Assembly (NCBI GenBank): GCA_022652945.1 | Contig: JALCRV010000001.1 | Span: forward strand, 195,384-259,383 | Direction: 5' to 3' | DNA: 64,000 nucleotides | From: Bacilli bacterium | Lineage (GTDB): Bacteria > Bacillota_I > Bacilli_A > RFN20 > CAG-288 | Position numbers and translations under genes: made by a program | The notes under the pieces: model-generated | Told to the model about the DNA's origin: nothing | Seen by the model: the letters and a program-made list of their open reading frames with translations, nothing else | Database searches by the model: none | In this document: piece by piece, positions 8,956-19,153 of the stretch | Position numbering within the stretch: position 1 is the first letter of the stretch | Layout: each line of letters starts with the position of its first letter

Positions 8956-9597
8956 ATGAAAGCATTCTTTTACGAAAGAAGGCATGAAGAAACGGCGGAG
9001 AGGATTCTTTCGGTTGCAAAAAAGCTTCTTTTAAAAAGAGGCTTCAATGATGTAACGGTGGAAACAATTGCTAAAAAGGCCGGCATTTCCCGCCAGAGGC
9101 TTTATTGTTATTTTCATGGGTTGGATGAAGTAATCTACCGGATTCAGATTAAGAACATGGATGCTTTTATGTGCCATCTAAAGGAACAACTGTCGGAGAA
9201 TAAAGACGGATCTGCTTCTTCACGGTTACAGAATCTAATCGATGGAATCTTCCTTTATCAAGAAAAACATTCCGATGATTTTATCTTCACGAGCGATTTT
9301 GATTCTTATTACCGCATCAAAAAAGGCAACGAGACTTTAAAAGAAGAATATGAAAGATCCTTTCAAAACAATGAGTTCATAGAGAGCATGTTCTCTTTGA
9401 TTCAGGATGGAATCACAGAGAAAGAATTCTCTTCTGCTTTAAATCCTCAAGCGGCTTCCCTTCTGTGGACTAATCTTTTTCAGCTGTTTTTGGAGCGTCT
9501 TTCTATCTTCACCGTCAATGATGAAAAGCATTCGGAAGATGAACTAAATTTGTTAAAAAGCGAAATGGTCAAAGCCGTCTTCGCTTATTTAAAATAG
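8956..9597 (+). CDS. TetR/AcrR family transcriptional regulator
   Basis: HTH ETAERILSVAKKLLLKRGFNDVTVETIAKKAGISRQRLYCYFHGLDEV. Confidence 0.92.
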   Translation: MKAFFYERRHEETAERILSVAKKLLLKRGFNDVTVETIAKKAGISRQRLYCYFHGLDEVIYRIQIKNMDAFMCHLKEQLSENKDGSASSRLQNLIDGIFLYQEKHSDDFIFTSDFDSYYRIKKGNETLKEEYERSFQNNEFIESMFSLIQDGITEKEFSSALNPQAASLLWTNLFQLFLERLSIFTVNDEKHSEDELNLLKSEMVKAVFAYLK

Positions 9598-9606
9598 GAG
9601 GAATAT

Positions 9607-11280
9607 ATGAAAGGAAAAGAGATTCTATCTAACAGAGTTTTCGATTCGAAGTGTCATCCTTCCTTCCCCGATAAGAAAGAAATGTTCCTCGGCTACATGC
9701 TGGGACCCGTCGGGGCGCAGCTGATCTATTTTCTTGTCCAAACCTGGCTGAATGTTTATTATACGGATGTCTTAAAGCTCACTTCCTTAAATCCGGATTT
9801 TCTCTTTTATTTCCCTTTAGTCTCCGGAGTGGTGGTGGTCGTCTTCAATCTGGTCTTCGGCTATCTGATTGATAGGACTAAGACTAAGCAAGGCAAAGCC
9901 CGACCTTATATTCTTCTGTCAGCTTTCTTGCTTCCAATCTCCGGGGCTTTGTTATTCTTGATACCTTCCGGGAATGACATCTGGGAATACGCCTTAATCT
10001 GTTTTTCCTTCAACTTATTCTTCGGCGTGAGTTTTGCTATCTATAATTCAGCTTATAACTTATTAGTCCCCTTATCTTCACGTAATTCCAAGACTCGGAA
10101 CTCTTTATCGACATTAGCTAACGTCGGAATGATTATGGCTCAAGCGGTCGGTTCTTTATTTCCGGGGATTGTCTATCCTTTTATCGGCACTGATAAAGCT
10201 CTCTGGTTTTATGTAATGCTGGGCTTTTCGCTTTTAACTCTTCCCTTCACCTTACTGCAGTATTATCACACCCGTGAAAGAGTCAGCGAAGAGACCAAAC
10301 ACGATGATAGTTCACAAGTAAGAAAGATTCCTTTTAAGGAACAGTTAAAGGTCGTAACTAAAGATCATTACTGGTGGATCTTAATCATTTACACCTTAGT
10401 CTTCCAGTTCGGCTTAGCCTTAAAGAATTCCTCCTTGGCCTATTATTGTAACTGGGTCATCGGAGACGGATATAACGATGGGCACACGATGTTGTTATTC
10501 AATATCGTCGGAGGTCTCTCTTTAGCCATCGGAGCGGTGATTATCAATCCTCTCACCAAGAAATTCACCAAGCAGCAACTGATGATCATGGGCTTTATCC
10601 TTTATGCGATCGGAGATGGGCTCTGCTGGGTGATTTCCTATCCTGGCTGGTTTAATCTTCCTCACATCAGCAAGTTAATCATTATTTTAATCGGACAGTT
10701 CTTGAAAAATGCAGGAGGAATCCCCTGCGTTTATATCTGGATGTCTTTAGTCGGAGATGTCTTGGATCATCTGGAATGGAAAGCAAGATTCCGCTGCGAC
10801 GGAATCACCGTCAGTTTGATGACTATTTTCTCTCTTTTCATGCCTATTCTCTCTAACGCCATTATCAATAAGCTTTTAGGGGCTAACGGTTATATCGAGC
10901 CGACTGAGAATAGCGCGGGGATTGTCCAAAGCACTTCGTTACAGATCCTCCTTGATTTCTGCGCAGTCGGAGGAGAAGTCGTCGCTTCAATTATCATCGT
11001 CGGTCTAATGAGCTTCTTAAACGTCGAAAAGAACTTAGCTAAAGAGCAACAGGAAATCCAAGAAAGACACAAGGAAGAAACCATTAAAGCCGGAGGAGTA
11101 TGGATTTCTCCAGAAGAAAAAGCCGAAATGGATGAAAAAGAATTCCTCGCTCAGCAAGAGGAAGCTGATCTAGCTGCCTTAGAGAAGAAATGTCAGAAGA
11201 AGCATCTTTCATTCGAGGAGGAGAAGAAAAAATATCTGGAGAAAAAAGCCTTAAAGGCTAAAAAGGAGCAAGGAAAATGA
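9607..11280 (+). CDS. GPH-type (glycoside-pentoside-hexuronide) MFS sugar:cation symporter
   Basis: About 12 TM segments; GYLIDRTKTKQGKARPYIL motif; long charged C-terminal tail; SD AGGAGG. Confidence 0.9.
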   Translation: MKGKEILSNRVFDSKCHPSFPDKKEMFLGYMLGPVGAQLIYFLVQTWLNVYYTDVLKLTSLNPDFLFYFPLVSGVVVVVFNLVFGYLIDRTKTKQGKARPYILLSAFLLPISGALLFLIPSGNDIWEYALICFSFNLFFGVSFAIYNSAYNLLVPLSSRNSKTRNSLSTLANVGMIMAQAVGSLFPGIVYPFIGTDKALWFYVMLGFSLLTLPFTLLQYYHTRERVSEETKHDDSSQVRKIPFKEQLKVVTKDHYWWILIIYTLVFQFGLALKNSSLAYYCNWVIGDGYNDGHTMLLFNIVGGLSLAIGAVIINPLTKKFTKQQLMIMGFILYAIGDGLCWVISYPGWFNLPHISKLIIILIGQFLKNAGGIPCVYIWMSLVGDVLDHLEWKARFRCDGITVSLMTIFSLFMPILSNAIINKLLGANGYIEPTENSAGIVQSTSLQILLDFCAVGGEVVASIIIVGLMSFLNVEKNLAKEQQEIQERHKEETIKAGGVWISPEEKAEMDEKEFLAQQEEADLAALEKKCQKKHLSFEEEKKKYLEKKALKAKKEQGK

Positions 11281-12065
11281 TATTAGCAAAAGACGGAATC
11301 CATTCTTACGAGAAGATCAGAGAAGATACTTACCGTATCGATGAAAAAGGAATCGCTAACACTTATCTTCTCTTAGGTAAAGATAAGGCTTTATTGATTG
11401 ATTCCGGTCTTGGTGTCGGTGATCTTTATCAAACCATCAGGGAATTGACAGAACTTCCTATCGTTTTAGCTCTCACTCATCGTCATTGCGATCACGCAGG
11501 AGGCAGAAACTACTTTAAGGAATATTACGTCAACGAAAATGATAAGCCCTTAATTTATAAGATCCTTTCTTCCCAGTTTGCTTCTAAAAAGCTGCTCAGC
11601 ATGAATAAGGAAAATAAGAATCCAGTAAAGTTTAACAAACAACCGAATCACGCTAAACCGGTCTTTATAAAAGATGGGTATAGCTTTGATTTAGGTGGCA
11701 GAATTGTTAAGACCATCAATACCCCGGGGCATACGAAAGGATCGATTGTCTTCTTAGATGAAAAGACTAAATTGATGTTTACCGGAGATGATGTCAATCT
11801 TTGGCTCTGGCTTCAATTACCCGGCTGTACCAATCTCTCAACCTGGCTTATCGGTGCTAAGAAGATACTTGGTTTAGCTGAGGAATATACTCCTTACTGT
11901 GGGCATAATGAAGGACTTATCACAAAAGAAGGAATCAGGGAACTGATCAGGGTCGGAGAAGAACTTCTAGTGAACAAAACGACTAATAAGGCTAAGACCT
12001 TTAATTACCCTGAGGATGAGAAAGCCCCGGCTCGGATTTGTATTACAAAATCTCGTTTAAAGTAA
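11277..12065 (+). CDS. MBL-fold metallo-hydrolase
   Basis: THRHCDHAGG (HxHxDH), NTPGHTKGSI, FTGDDVN; ATGA overlap with the transporter gene. Confidence 0.88.
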   Translation: MILAKDGIHSYEKIREDTYRIDEKGIANTYLLLGKDKALLIDSGLGVGDLYQTIRELTELPIVLALTHRHCDHAGGRNYFKEYYVNENDKPLIYKILSSQFASKKLLSMNKENKNPVKFNKQPNHAKPVFIKDGYSFDLGGRIVKTINTPGHTKGSIVFLDEKTKLMFTGDDVNLWLWLQLPGCTNLSTWLIGAKKILGLAEEYTPYCGHNEGLITKEGIRELIRVGEELLVNKTTNKAKTFNYPEDEKAPARICITKSRLK

Positions 12066-12212
12066 AAAATAATGAGGAATTAGCGGAAAATCAAGATTAG
12101 CAACCGTTTGGTGTCAGTTTGTTCCATCGCGTTGGTTTTTTGCAAACCATCTTAAGAAGCATACTTCTGGTGTCGAAAGCAAGAGCGCTTAGACCGTAAG
12201 GAGGATGCGAAG

Positions 12213-12308
12213 ATGAAATTCAAAGAGATGGTTAAAAGACTCGTGGAGAATCTGATCGATTACTTTGCTAAACAAGGCGAATTCCGCCTTAAGTCTTTTG
12301 CTCTTTAA
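12213..12308 (+). CDS. Possible 31-aa small protein MKFKEMVKRLVENLIDYFAKQGEFRLKSFAL
   Basis: ATG preceded by TAAGGAGGATGCGAAG (strong SD); amphipathic-looking; terminator hairpin downstream. Below the ORF-track cutoff. Confidence 0.4.
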   Translation: MKFKEMVKRLVENLIDYFAKQGEFRLKSFAL

Positions 12309-12334
12309 TTAGATAAAAAGTCTACGGATATAAT

Positions 12335-12373
12335 AAGGCTAAGGAAGTTCTTTACTTCTCCCTAGCCTTTTAA
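12335..12373 (+). terminator. Probable intrinsic terminator
   Basis: AAGGCTAAGGAAGT...ACTTCTCCCTAGCCTTTT imperfect stem with terminal T run. Confidence 0.6.
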
Positions 12374-12449
12374 AAAAAGAAATCAGATATAAAATACCGA
12401 TCAATAAAATTAAAAAACTGCAAAAAGGTAGAAGATTTCGATATAAGAA

Positions 12450-12463
12450 AGAAAGCGCTTCAA
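12450..12463 (+). promoter_or_regulatory. cre-like site upstream of the first GH2 gene
   Basis: AGAAAGCGCTTCAA with core GAAAGCGCTT; 46 bp upstream of the ATG at 12509. Confidence 0.4.
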
Positions 12464-12508
12464 AGTAAGATAGGGGCATAATTACTGACATAGAAAAGGA
12501 GACTCGTT

Positions 12509-14860
12509 ATGATTATTGATTTTAATGACAATTGGATGTTCTCTTTTGAGGGTGATGAAAAGACCACCCCTATCAAGCTGCCTCATGATGCTATGCTTCA
12601 TTCATTAAGAAGCCCAGACTCCAAAGGAGCTTCCGGTGTCGCATATTTCAACGGTGGTGTTTATATCTATAAAAAGACCTTTAAAGCCCCGGAAGACTGG
12701 AGAGATAAACATCTCACCTTCCATTTCCAAGGAGTCTACCGCAATGCTGAAGTAAGCATCAACGGACAGAAAGCCGGAGAGAATAAATACGGTTTCTCTT
12801 TCTTCGATATCAAAGGTGATGATTTAATTAAAGCCGGTCAGGATAACGAAATTGTTGTCAGAGCTGATAATAAATACCTTCCTAACTCTCGCTGGTATTC
12901 CGGCGGAGGTATTTATCGTCCGGTAGAAGTCTACGTCCAAGATAAAAGTCATCTTCTATATAACAAAGCCAGAGTCAGAACACTTTCTATCGATCCTGCA
13001 GAAATCGAGATCAGTATCCCTCATGAAGGAGGCGAGGTGACTTACGCCATTCTTGATCAAGAAGGAAAGAAAGTCTTCGAAGGCAAAGGCGATAAAGGCA
13101 AAATCAAAATCCAGGATGCTAAACTCTGGAGCGATCTGACTCCTTATCTTTATACTTTAAGAGTCTCTTTGAAAAACGCTTCAAAGACCGTCGATGAAGA
13201 AGAAATCAGATTCGGCATCCGTCAATTGACTTATTCAACTCAAGGCTTCTTTGTTAACGGAAAGAAGACTTTATTAAGAGGCGGCTGCATCCATTCAGAT
13301 AATGGTATTTTAGGTGCTTGCTCTTATAAGGAAGCGGAATTCAGGAAAGCCAGAATCCTGAAAGAAACAGGCTTTAATCTGATTAGATCCGCTCATAACC
13401 CGATGTCGGATTCCTTCCTTCAAGCCTGCGATGAATTAGGCATCATGGTGATGGATGAGTTAACTGATATGTGGTATCAGCATAAGAATAAATATGATTA
13501 CGCCACCGACTTCCTGGCTAACTATAAAGAAGACATTACCAAGATGGTGGATAAAGACTATAACCATCCTTCTGTCGTCATGTATTCAATCGGCAACGAA
13601 ATCACCGAACCCGCCACTTCTAAAGGTGTCGAGATGGCTAAAGAATTAGTGAAGTGTTTCCATGAAGCGGATGATTCCCGTCCGACCACCGCCGGCATCA
13701 ATTTGATGCTGATTAAAATGGCTGACGGTAAAAAGAGCGTATATAAAAACGCTGACAAGGAAGAAAAAGGTGTGGCTGATCAAGGAACTGCAAAGATCAA
13801 TTCCACCTTCTTTAATATGATTGTCAGCATCATCGGCGGGCGGATGGATAAGATGGCTAACTCCAAAAAAGTCGATAAGATTACTTCCCCAGTCTTGGAT
13901 TGCCTGGATATCGCCGGTTACAATTACGCTTCCGGCCGTTATCCTTTAGAAGCTAAGGCTCACCCGAACAGAATGATCATCGGCTCAGAGACCTTCCCGC
14001 ATTTCCTTTATCAAAACTGGGAAAAGGTTAAGGCTTTGCCGTATGTTTTCGGAGATTGCATGTGGACGGCTTTCGATTATTTGGGTGAAGTCGGTATCGG
14101 CACTTGGGCTTACGATAAAGAAGACCGTTCCTTTACTAAACCTTATCCGGGTCTTTTAGCGGAAGCTGGAATCATCGACATCATCGGCAATACGGAAGGA
14201 GCCGAAGTCGGACTTACTAAGACCGTCTGGGGTCTTTCCGATAAGCCTTTGATTTATATAAGACCCTTAAATCAATTAAAGAAGCCGACCAAAGCGATGT
14301 GGAGAGGAACCGACGGTATCGCCTCCTGGTCGTGGCAAGGATGCCAAGGACGTAAAGGCATCGTCGAAGTATACTCTTCCGCTCCGTATGTCGAACTATA
14401 CGTGAACGATAAGAAAATAAAGAGAGTCAAGACCAAAAAGGACTGCGCTTTATTTAAGCATGTGAAATATGTCCCGGGAACTATCAAAGCGGTCGCCTTG
14501 GATTCTGCTATGAAGCCTTTAAATGAAAATTCCTTAATTTCCTCGAATGGCAGTCTAAATATAAATATCCATCCGGAACAGGAAAAGTCAGAGAAAGGCA
14601 AGTTGGCTTTCTTCGATATTAATCTTGAAGGAGAAAACGGCATTGTCGAATCTAATGCCGATACGACCTTAGAGGTTAAGGTCGAAGGCGGAGAGATGTT
14701 AGCTTTCGGCAGCAGCAAAGCTAAATCGGAGCATATCTATTATGAAGGAATCTTCCCCTCCCATTACGGACATGCTTTATTAGTCGTAAGACCGACAGAA
14801 GATAAAATTAAGATTACAATTAAAGGTGAGACTTTAGCTGAAAAGACTTTCGAGTTCTAA
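12509..14860 (+). CDS. Glycoside hydrolase family 2 (beta-galactosidase/glucuronidase-like), intracellular
   Basis: GH2 architecture; GFFVNGKKTLLRGGCIHSDNG, IRSAHNPMSD, MYSIGNEITEP (acid/base), IIGSETF (nucleophile region). Confidence 0.92.
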   Translation: MIIDFNDNWMFSFEGDEKTTPIKLPHDAMLHSLRSPDSKGASGVAYFNGGVYIYKKTFKAPEDWRDKHLTFHFQGVYRNAEVSINGQKAGENKYGFSFFDIKGDDLIKAGQDNEIVVRADNKYLPNSRWYSGGGIYRPVEVYVQDKSHLLYNKARVRTLSIDPAEIEISIPHEGGEVTYAILDQEGKKVFEGKGDKGKIKIQDAKLWSDLTPYLYTLRVSLKNASKTVDEEEIRFGIRQLTYSTQGFFVNGKKTLLRGGCIHSDNGILGACSYKEAEFRKARILKETGFNLIRSAHNPMSDSFLQACDELGIMVMDELTDMWYQHKNKYDYATDFLANYKEDITKMVDKDYNHPSVVMYSIGNEITEPATSKGVEMAKELVKCFHEADDSRPTTAGINLMLIKMADGKKSVYKNADKEEKGVADQGTAKINSTFFNMIVSIIGGRMDKMANSKKVDKITSPVLDCLDIAGYNYASGRYPLEAKAHPNRMIIGSETFPHFLYQNWEKVKALPYVFGDCMWTAFDYLGEVGIGTWAYDKEDRSFTKPYPGLLAEAGIIDIIGNTEGAEVGLTKTVWGLSDKPLIYIRPLNQLKKPTKAMWRGTDGIASWSWQGCQGRKGIVEVYSSAPYVELYVNDKKIKRVKTKKDCALFKHVKYVPGTIKAVALDSAMKPLNENSLISSNGSLNINIHPEQEKSEKGKLAFFDINLEGENGIVESNADTTLEVKVEGGEMLAFGSSKAKSEHIYYEGIFPSHYGHALLVVRPTEDKIKITIKGETLAEKTFEF

Positions 14861-14876
14861 AAAGGAGAATGTAAGC

Positions 14877-16415
14877 ATGAAAATCATCATCGATCCGTCG
14901 ATTAAAACAATTCCGACTGACTTCAGTTGGCAGGAGTGCATCGGAGACGATCACGCCAAGCAACTGATGAGGACAGATTTCGTCCGCGATTTAAAAACCG
15001 TCCATGATGAACTTGGTATTAAACAGGTTAGATTCCACGGGATTTTCGATGATGATATGCTGACAATCCAAGCAGTTTCCGATATGATTCCCACTCCGGG
15101 AGCGAACAATATCGTCGAGCGTTCTTTCCGCCAATGCGGAATGGTTTACGATAACGTCCTCTCGGCCGGAATGAAGCCTTATGTTGAATTGTCCTTCATG
15201 CCTAAGCAATTAGCCAAAGGCAAAAGAACCGGCTTGCATTATAAGAACAATATCTGCCCTCCTAAAGACTTTGCGGCTTGGGGTGAATATATCGGCCAGT
15301 TCACTCGTTTCCTTCTTGAACGCTACGGAAAAGAAGAAGTGGAGACTTGGTATTTTGAGGTCTGGAATGAACCTGATTTAGGTGGCTTCTTCCACGGCTC
15401 CAAAGAAGATTATTACAAGCTTTACGAATATACAGTAAAAGCCATCAAGAAAGAAGATGAGAAAATCAGAGTCGGCGGTCCCTCTACTTCCGGTTGTCAC
15501 TGGGTTAAAGAGTTCAAGGATTACTGCGAGCAAAACAATCTGCCTTTGGATTTCCTTTCCACTCACCATTACCCTGGTGACGGGTTTGGTAACTCCATCA
15601 ATTTCAAGATGATCCGCTCTCTCCTGAAATCTATTAAGCAAGCCGCCAAAGAAGGTAAGACCACCGATGAAGCTATTACCGCGGTCTTCTTCCATCCGGA
15701 AACCACGAAATATCTGAAAAAAGGAATCTTTAATACCTTAGACGATAAAGCCAAAGAAGAAGCAGGAGAAAAACCTTTATTCATCTCCGAATGGGCTAAT
15801 ATGGCCGTCTTCGGTTCTCCGACTAACGATGAAAAGTACGGCGCTTGCTTCAATATCAAATCCTGCATGGATTTGAATAACACTTTAGCTGGTTATTCTT
15901 ACTGGTGCTGCACGGATACCTTTGAAGAAATCCTTCAATTGAACCGTCCGTTTGTCGGTTCTTTTGGAATCATTAACCAAGACGGAATCAATAAGCCAGC
16001 CTTCTGGGCTTTTAAGATCCTTTCAGAAGTTTTCCCCGCTAGGCTCGATCTTCCGAGAAGAACTAACGAGAATGTCGAATACGCGGCCTTCAAGAAAGGC
16101 CAGGAACTTCAGGTCTTGGTTTACGCTCAAGAACCGGATTACCTTAAAGATGAAAAATACGATGTGGAATTAGAACTGGAAGGGACTTATTCGAAGGCTT
16201 CTCTGGAAAGAATCGATTCCGAACACTGCAATCCGAAAGCGGAATGGGTCAAGCTTGGTAAGCCTCAGTATTTGACTCCTTCCCAAGTTAAAGAGATTAA
16301 AGAAAAGACCTGCTTAAAGAAAGAAAAAGTCGAAGTACAGAATACTGACGAAAAGACGTCTCTTTCTTTCTCCTTACATTCGAACGATGTCTATCTGTTC
16401 ACTTTCCACGAATAA
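14877..16415 (+). CDS. Glycoside hydrolase family 39 (beta-xylosidase-like)
   Basis: WYFEVWNEPDLGGFF (acid/base), LSTHHYPGD, LFISEWAN (nucleophile). Confidence 0.88.
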   Translation: MKIIIDPSIKTIPTDFSWQECIGDDHAKQLMRTDFVRDLKTVHDELGIKQVRFHGIFDDDMLTIQAVSDMIPTPGANNIVERSFRQCGMVYDNVLSAGMKPYVELSFMPKQLAKGKRTGLHYKNNICPPKDFAAWGEYIGQFTRFLLERYGKEEVETWYFEVWNEPDLGGFFHGSKEDYYKLYEYTVKAIKKEDEKIRVGGPSTSGCHWVKEFKDYCEQNNLPLDFLSTHHYPGDGFGNSINFKMIRSLLKSIKQAAKEGKTTDEAITAVFFHPETTKYLKKGIFNTLDDKAKEEAGEKPLFISEWANMAVFGSPTNDEKYGACFNIKSCMDLNNTLAGYSYWCCTDTFEEILQLNRPFVGSFGIINQDGINKPAFWAFKILSEVFPARLDLPRRTNENVEYAAFKKGQELQVLVYAQEPDYLKDEKYDVELELEGTYSKASLERIDSEHCNPKAEWVKLGKPQYLTPSQVKEIKEKTCLKKEKVEVQNTDEKTSLSFSLHSNDVYLFTFHE

Positions 16416-16528
16416 AGAAAATCTTTAGAAATAATCAAAAATCATAATCTATTGGACTATTCTGCAATAGCGGAATAGTTTTGACATTTAAAATAAAGCC
16501 AGTAAATGAAATTACCGGGGGAATCCTT

Positions 16529-19009
16529 ATGAAAGGCAAAGAAGAATTACTGGCTGAATTGACTTTAGAAGAAAAGGCCGCCTTACTGGAAGGCTATAAA
16601 AACTGGGAGACTAATCCAATCCCCAACCAAGACATTCCTTCGATTTATTTAACCGATGGGCCTTTAGGCGTCAGAAAAATCTCCGCCTTGCAATCAAAAG
16701 GAGCGGTTGGTTTAGGAGAAACAGAAAAATCCACCTGTTTTCCTTCTTTAGCTAATCTTTCCACCTCCTGGGATGAACAACTAGCCAAGAAAGAAGGAGA
16801 AGGAATCGGTAAAGAATCTCATTTTCACGGAGTGGATGTCGTACTTGCTCCAGCAATGAACCTTAAAAGAGATCCCCGTTGCGGACGGAATTTCGAATAT
16901 TTCTCTGAAGATCCTCTTTTAAGCGGAAGGATTGCCTCCGCCTATGTTAAAGGAATCCAAAAAGCTGGAACTGGTGCTTGTTTAAAACACTTCGCCTGCA
17001 ATAACTTAGAAGGCAGACGCTTTTCCTCCGACTCAATTGTCGATCAAAGAGCCCTCCACGAACTGTACCTTAAAAACTTCGCTCTAGCGATTAAAGACAG
17101 CCAACCGGAGACCGTCATGTGCTCTTATAACTACTTAAATGAAGTCTGTGTCTCAGAGAATAAGTACCTTTTAACCGATGTCCTAAGAAAGGAAATGGGC
17201 TTTAAAGGCTTAGTCATGACCGACTGGGGCGCCACCAAAGATCGGGTAAAAGGAGTAGAAGCCGGGGTTGATTTAAGTATGCCGGGCGGTGTAGTCCAAG
17301 ATAGAAAAGACATCATTAAGGCCGTAAAAGACGGGATTCTTCCTTTAGAGACTTTAAATAACTCGGTCAGAAGAGTCTTAACCTTAATTGAAAAAAGAAT
17401 CCAAGACCGTAAGTTGATTCCTGAGCAAGAAAAGACCATCCAGGAAAATGAAAAGCTGGCGGAAGAGATTGCTTTAAAATCAGCTGTTTTATTAAAAAAT
17501 GATGGCGTTCTGCCGTTAAAAAATGATGAGAAAATCCTCGCGGTCGGCTATCTTTTCTCCCATATACGTTATCAAGGAGCCGGGAGCAGCGGACTCAATC
17601 CGATAAAGCTGGTTTCGATTAAAGAAGCTTTTGACCAAGGAGAAGTAAAATACGATTATGTCCAGGGTTACGAAGAAAAAGCTGGAAAGAATGAAGAAAA
17701 GCTTTATCAGGAAGCCTTAAGAAAAGCTGAAGATTATCAGACCGTTCTTTTCTTCGGAGGCTTAACCGCTTTCGAGGAATCGGAAGGTTACGATCGTAAG
17801 GATTTAAAGATCTCCTCTAACCAAGTCAGGCTGATTGAAGGCCTGATCAACGAGGGAAAGAAAGTAGTCTTAGTTTTGTTTGGCGGTTCCCCGGTTGAAC
17901 TGCCTTTTGAAGGCAAACTAGCAGCGATTTTGAATATGTATCTTCCCGGCGAAATGGGTGGAGAAGCTACTAGAAAGCTTCTCTTCGGTCTTTCTTCCCC
18001 GGAAGGCCACTTAGCGGAAACCTGGGTTAAGAAGACGGAAGACATTTTCCGCTTTGTTGATTTCGGCAAGGACAATTACGAAGAGTATCGCGAAAGTATC
18101 TTTATCGGCTATCGTTATTACGACAAAGCGAAAGGCAAAGTCCGCTATCCTTTCGGATACGGGCTTTCTTATACTTCCTTTACTCATTCAGACTTTAAAG
18201 TAACATCTACTGATAAAGTCATTAAAGTCTCCTTAAAAGTTAAAAACAACGGAGAATATGAAGGCGGGGATTTAATTCAAGTTTACGTTGGTAAGAATCC
18301 CCAGAGTAAAGTCTTTAAAGCTGAAAAAGAGCTTATAGGTTTTAAGAAGGTCCATTTAAAGCCGAAAGAAGAAAAAGAGATTAAAATCGAATTCAAGACA
18401 GAAGATTTAAGTTACTTTAATCCGCTCCTTTATAAGTGGGTCTTAGAGAACGGGACTTACCCTCTATATATCGCTACCGATGCCAATTCGATTATCTTTA
18501 AAGATCAGATTGAGATTAAGGGCGAAAAGGAAATCCCTTCTCCTTATTCCGCTTCGCTTAATGATACATATGACAAAATCGCTGATAATGGCATTGATGA
18601 GCAGACTTTCCTTGCTCTTTTAAATAAAAAGCAGATTGAAAAAAGAACTATCCCTCCTTTCACGACAGAGGATTGCCTGAAGGATTTTGTTATCACTCCA
18701 AGCGGAAAGGCAATAAGCGATGGAATCATCAGCCGTTCCTCAAGCAATATTCCTGATCCTGCTACCCTGCCCGATGGAGAGGCCAAAGATGCTCTAATCC
18801 GCAATAAAGCCTTAATTGTGGGCTTGATGCCTTCGATGAGCTTAAGAGTGATGGTGGAGACCGGAGGTGGAGCCATGAGTCTAAAAGTCGCGGAAGGCAT
18901 GGTTGCGGCTGCTAATGGTGATTTTGTTAAATACCAAGAAATGATGAATTACAAGGAAGAGCCTCTCCCGCTACCGATCGAATTAGCTGAAAAGAAATCC
19001 AAAGATTAA
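16529..19009 (+). CDS. Glycoside hydrolase family 3
   Basis: IYLTDGPLGVR, GRNFEYFSEDP, CLKHFACNNLE, GLVMTDWGAT, FGYGLSYTSF. Start moved to the ATG at 16529 (GGGGGAA SD); the ORF-track start at 16481 is a TTG inside TTGACA. Confidence 0.9.
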   Translation: MKGKEELLAELTLEEKAALLEGYKNWETNPIPNQDIPSIYLTDGPLGVRKISALQSKGAVGLGETEKSTCFPSLANLSTSWDEQLAKKEGEGIGKESHFHGVDVVLAPAMNLKRDPRCGRNFEYFSEDPLLSGRIASAYVKGIQKAGTGACLKHFACNNLEGRRFSSDSIVDQRALHELYLKNFALAIKDSQPETVMCSYNYLNEVCVSENKYLLTDVLRKEMGFKGLVMTDWGATKDRVKGVEAGVDLSMPGGVVQDRKDIIKAVKDGILPLETLNNSVRRVLTLIEKRIQDRKLIPEQEKTIQENEKLAEEIALKSAVLLKNDGVLPLKNDEKILAVGYLFSHIRYQGAGSSGLNPIKLVSIKEAFDQGEVKYDYVQGYEEKAGKNEEKLYQEALRKAEDYQTVLFFGGLTAFEESEGYDRKDLKISSNQVRLIEGLINEGKKVVLVLFGGSPVELPFEGKLAAILNMYLPGEMGGEATRKLLFGLSSPEGHLAETWVKKTEDIFRFVDFGKDNYEEYRESIFIGYRYYDKAKGKVRYPFGYGLSYTSFTHSDFKVTSTDKVIKVSLKVKNNGEYEGGDLIQVYVGKNPQSKVFKAEKELIGFKKVHLKPKEEKEIKIEFKTEDLSYFNPLLYKWVLENGTYPLYIATDANSIIFKDQIEIKGEKEIPSPYSASLNDTYDKIADNGIDEQTFLALLNKKQIEKRTIPPFTTEDCLKDFVITPSGKAISDGIISRSSSNIPDPATLPDGEAKDALIRNKALIVGLMPSMSLRVMVETGGGAMSLKVAEGMVAAANGDFVKYQEMMNYKEEPLPLPIELAEKKSKD

Positions 19010-19026
19010 TCTTAAAGAAGGAAGAC

Positions 19027-19063
19027 AACATCCGCCTCTTAAGTAAAAAGGCGGATGTTTTTT
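19027..19063 (+). terminator. Intrinsic terminator after GH3
   Basis: AACATCCGCCT-loop-AGGCGGATGTT followed by a T tract. Confidence 0.85.
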
Positions 19064-19153
19064 CATATGAAAACGCAAGATTATGCGTATTTTCGAAATA
19101 TAAAGGAAGTCTTAAGGCTTATAATAAGCCGTAAGAAAATGGAGGCAAAGCAT

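Noticed and set aside
14272-14718. 148-aa ORF antisense to the first GH2
   Set aside because: Shadow ORF in a strongly supported GH2 coding region.
16456-16509. ACTATTC-N10-GAATAGT repeat followed by TTGACA as an operator/promoter for GH3
   Set aside because: No acceptable -10 at 16-18 bp spacing; it may equally be a weak terminator after GH39, so not called.
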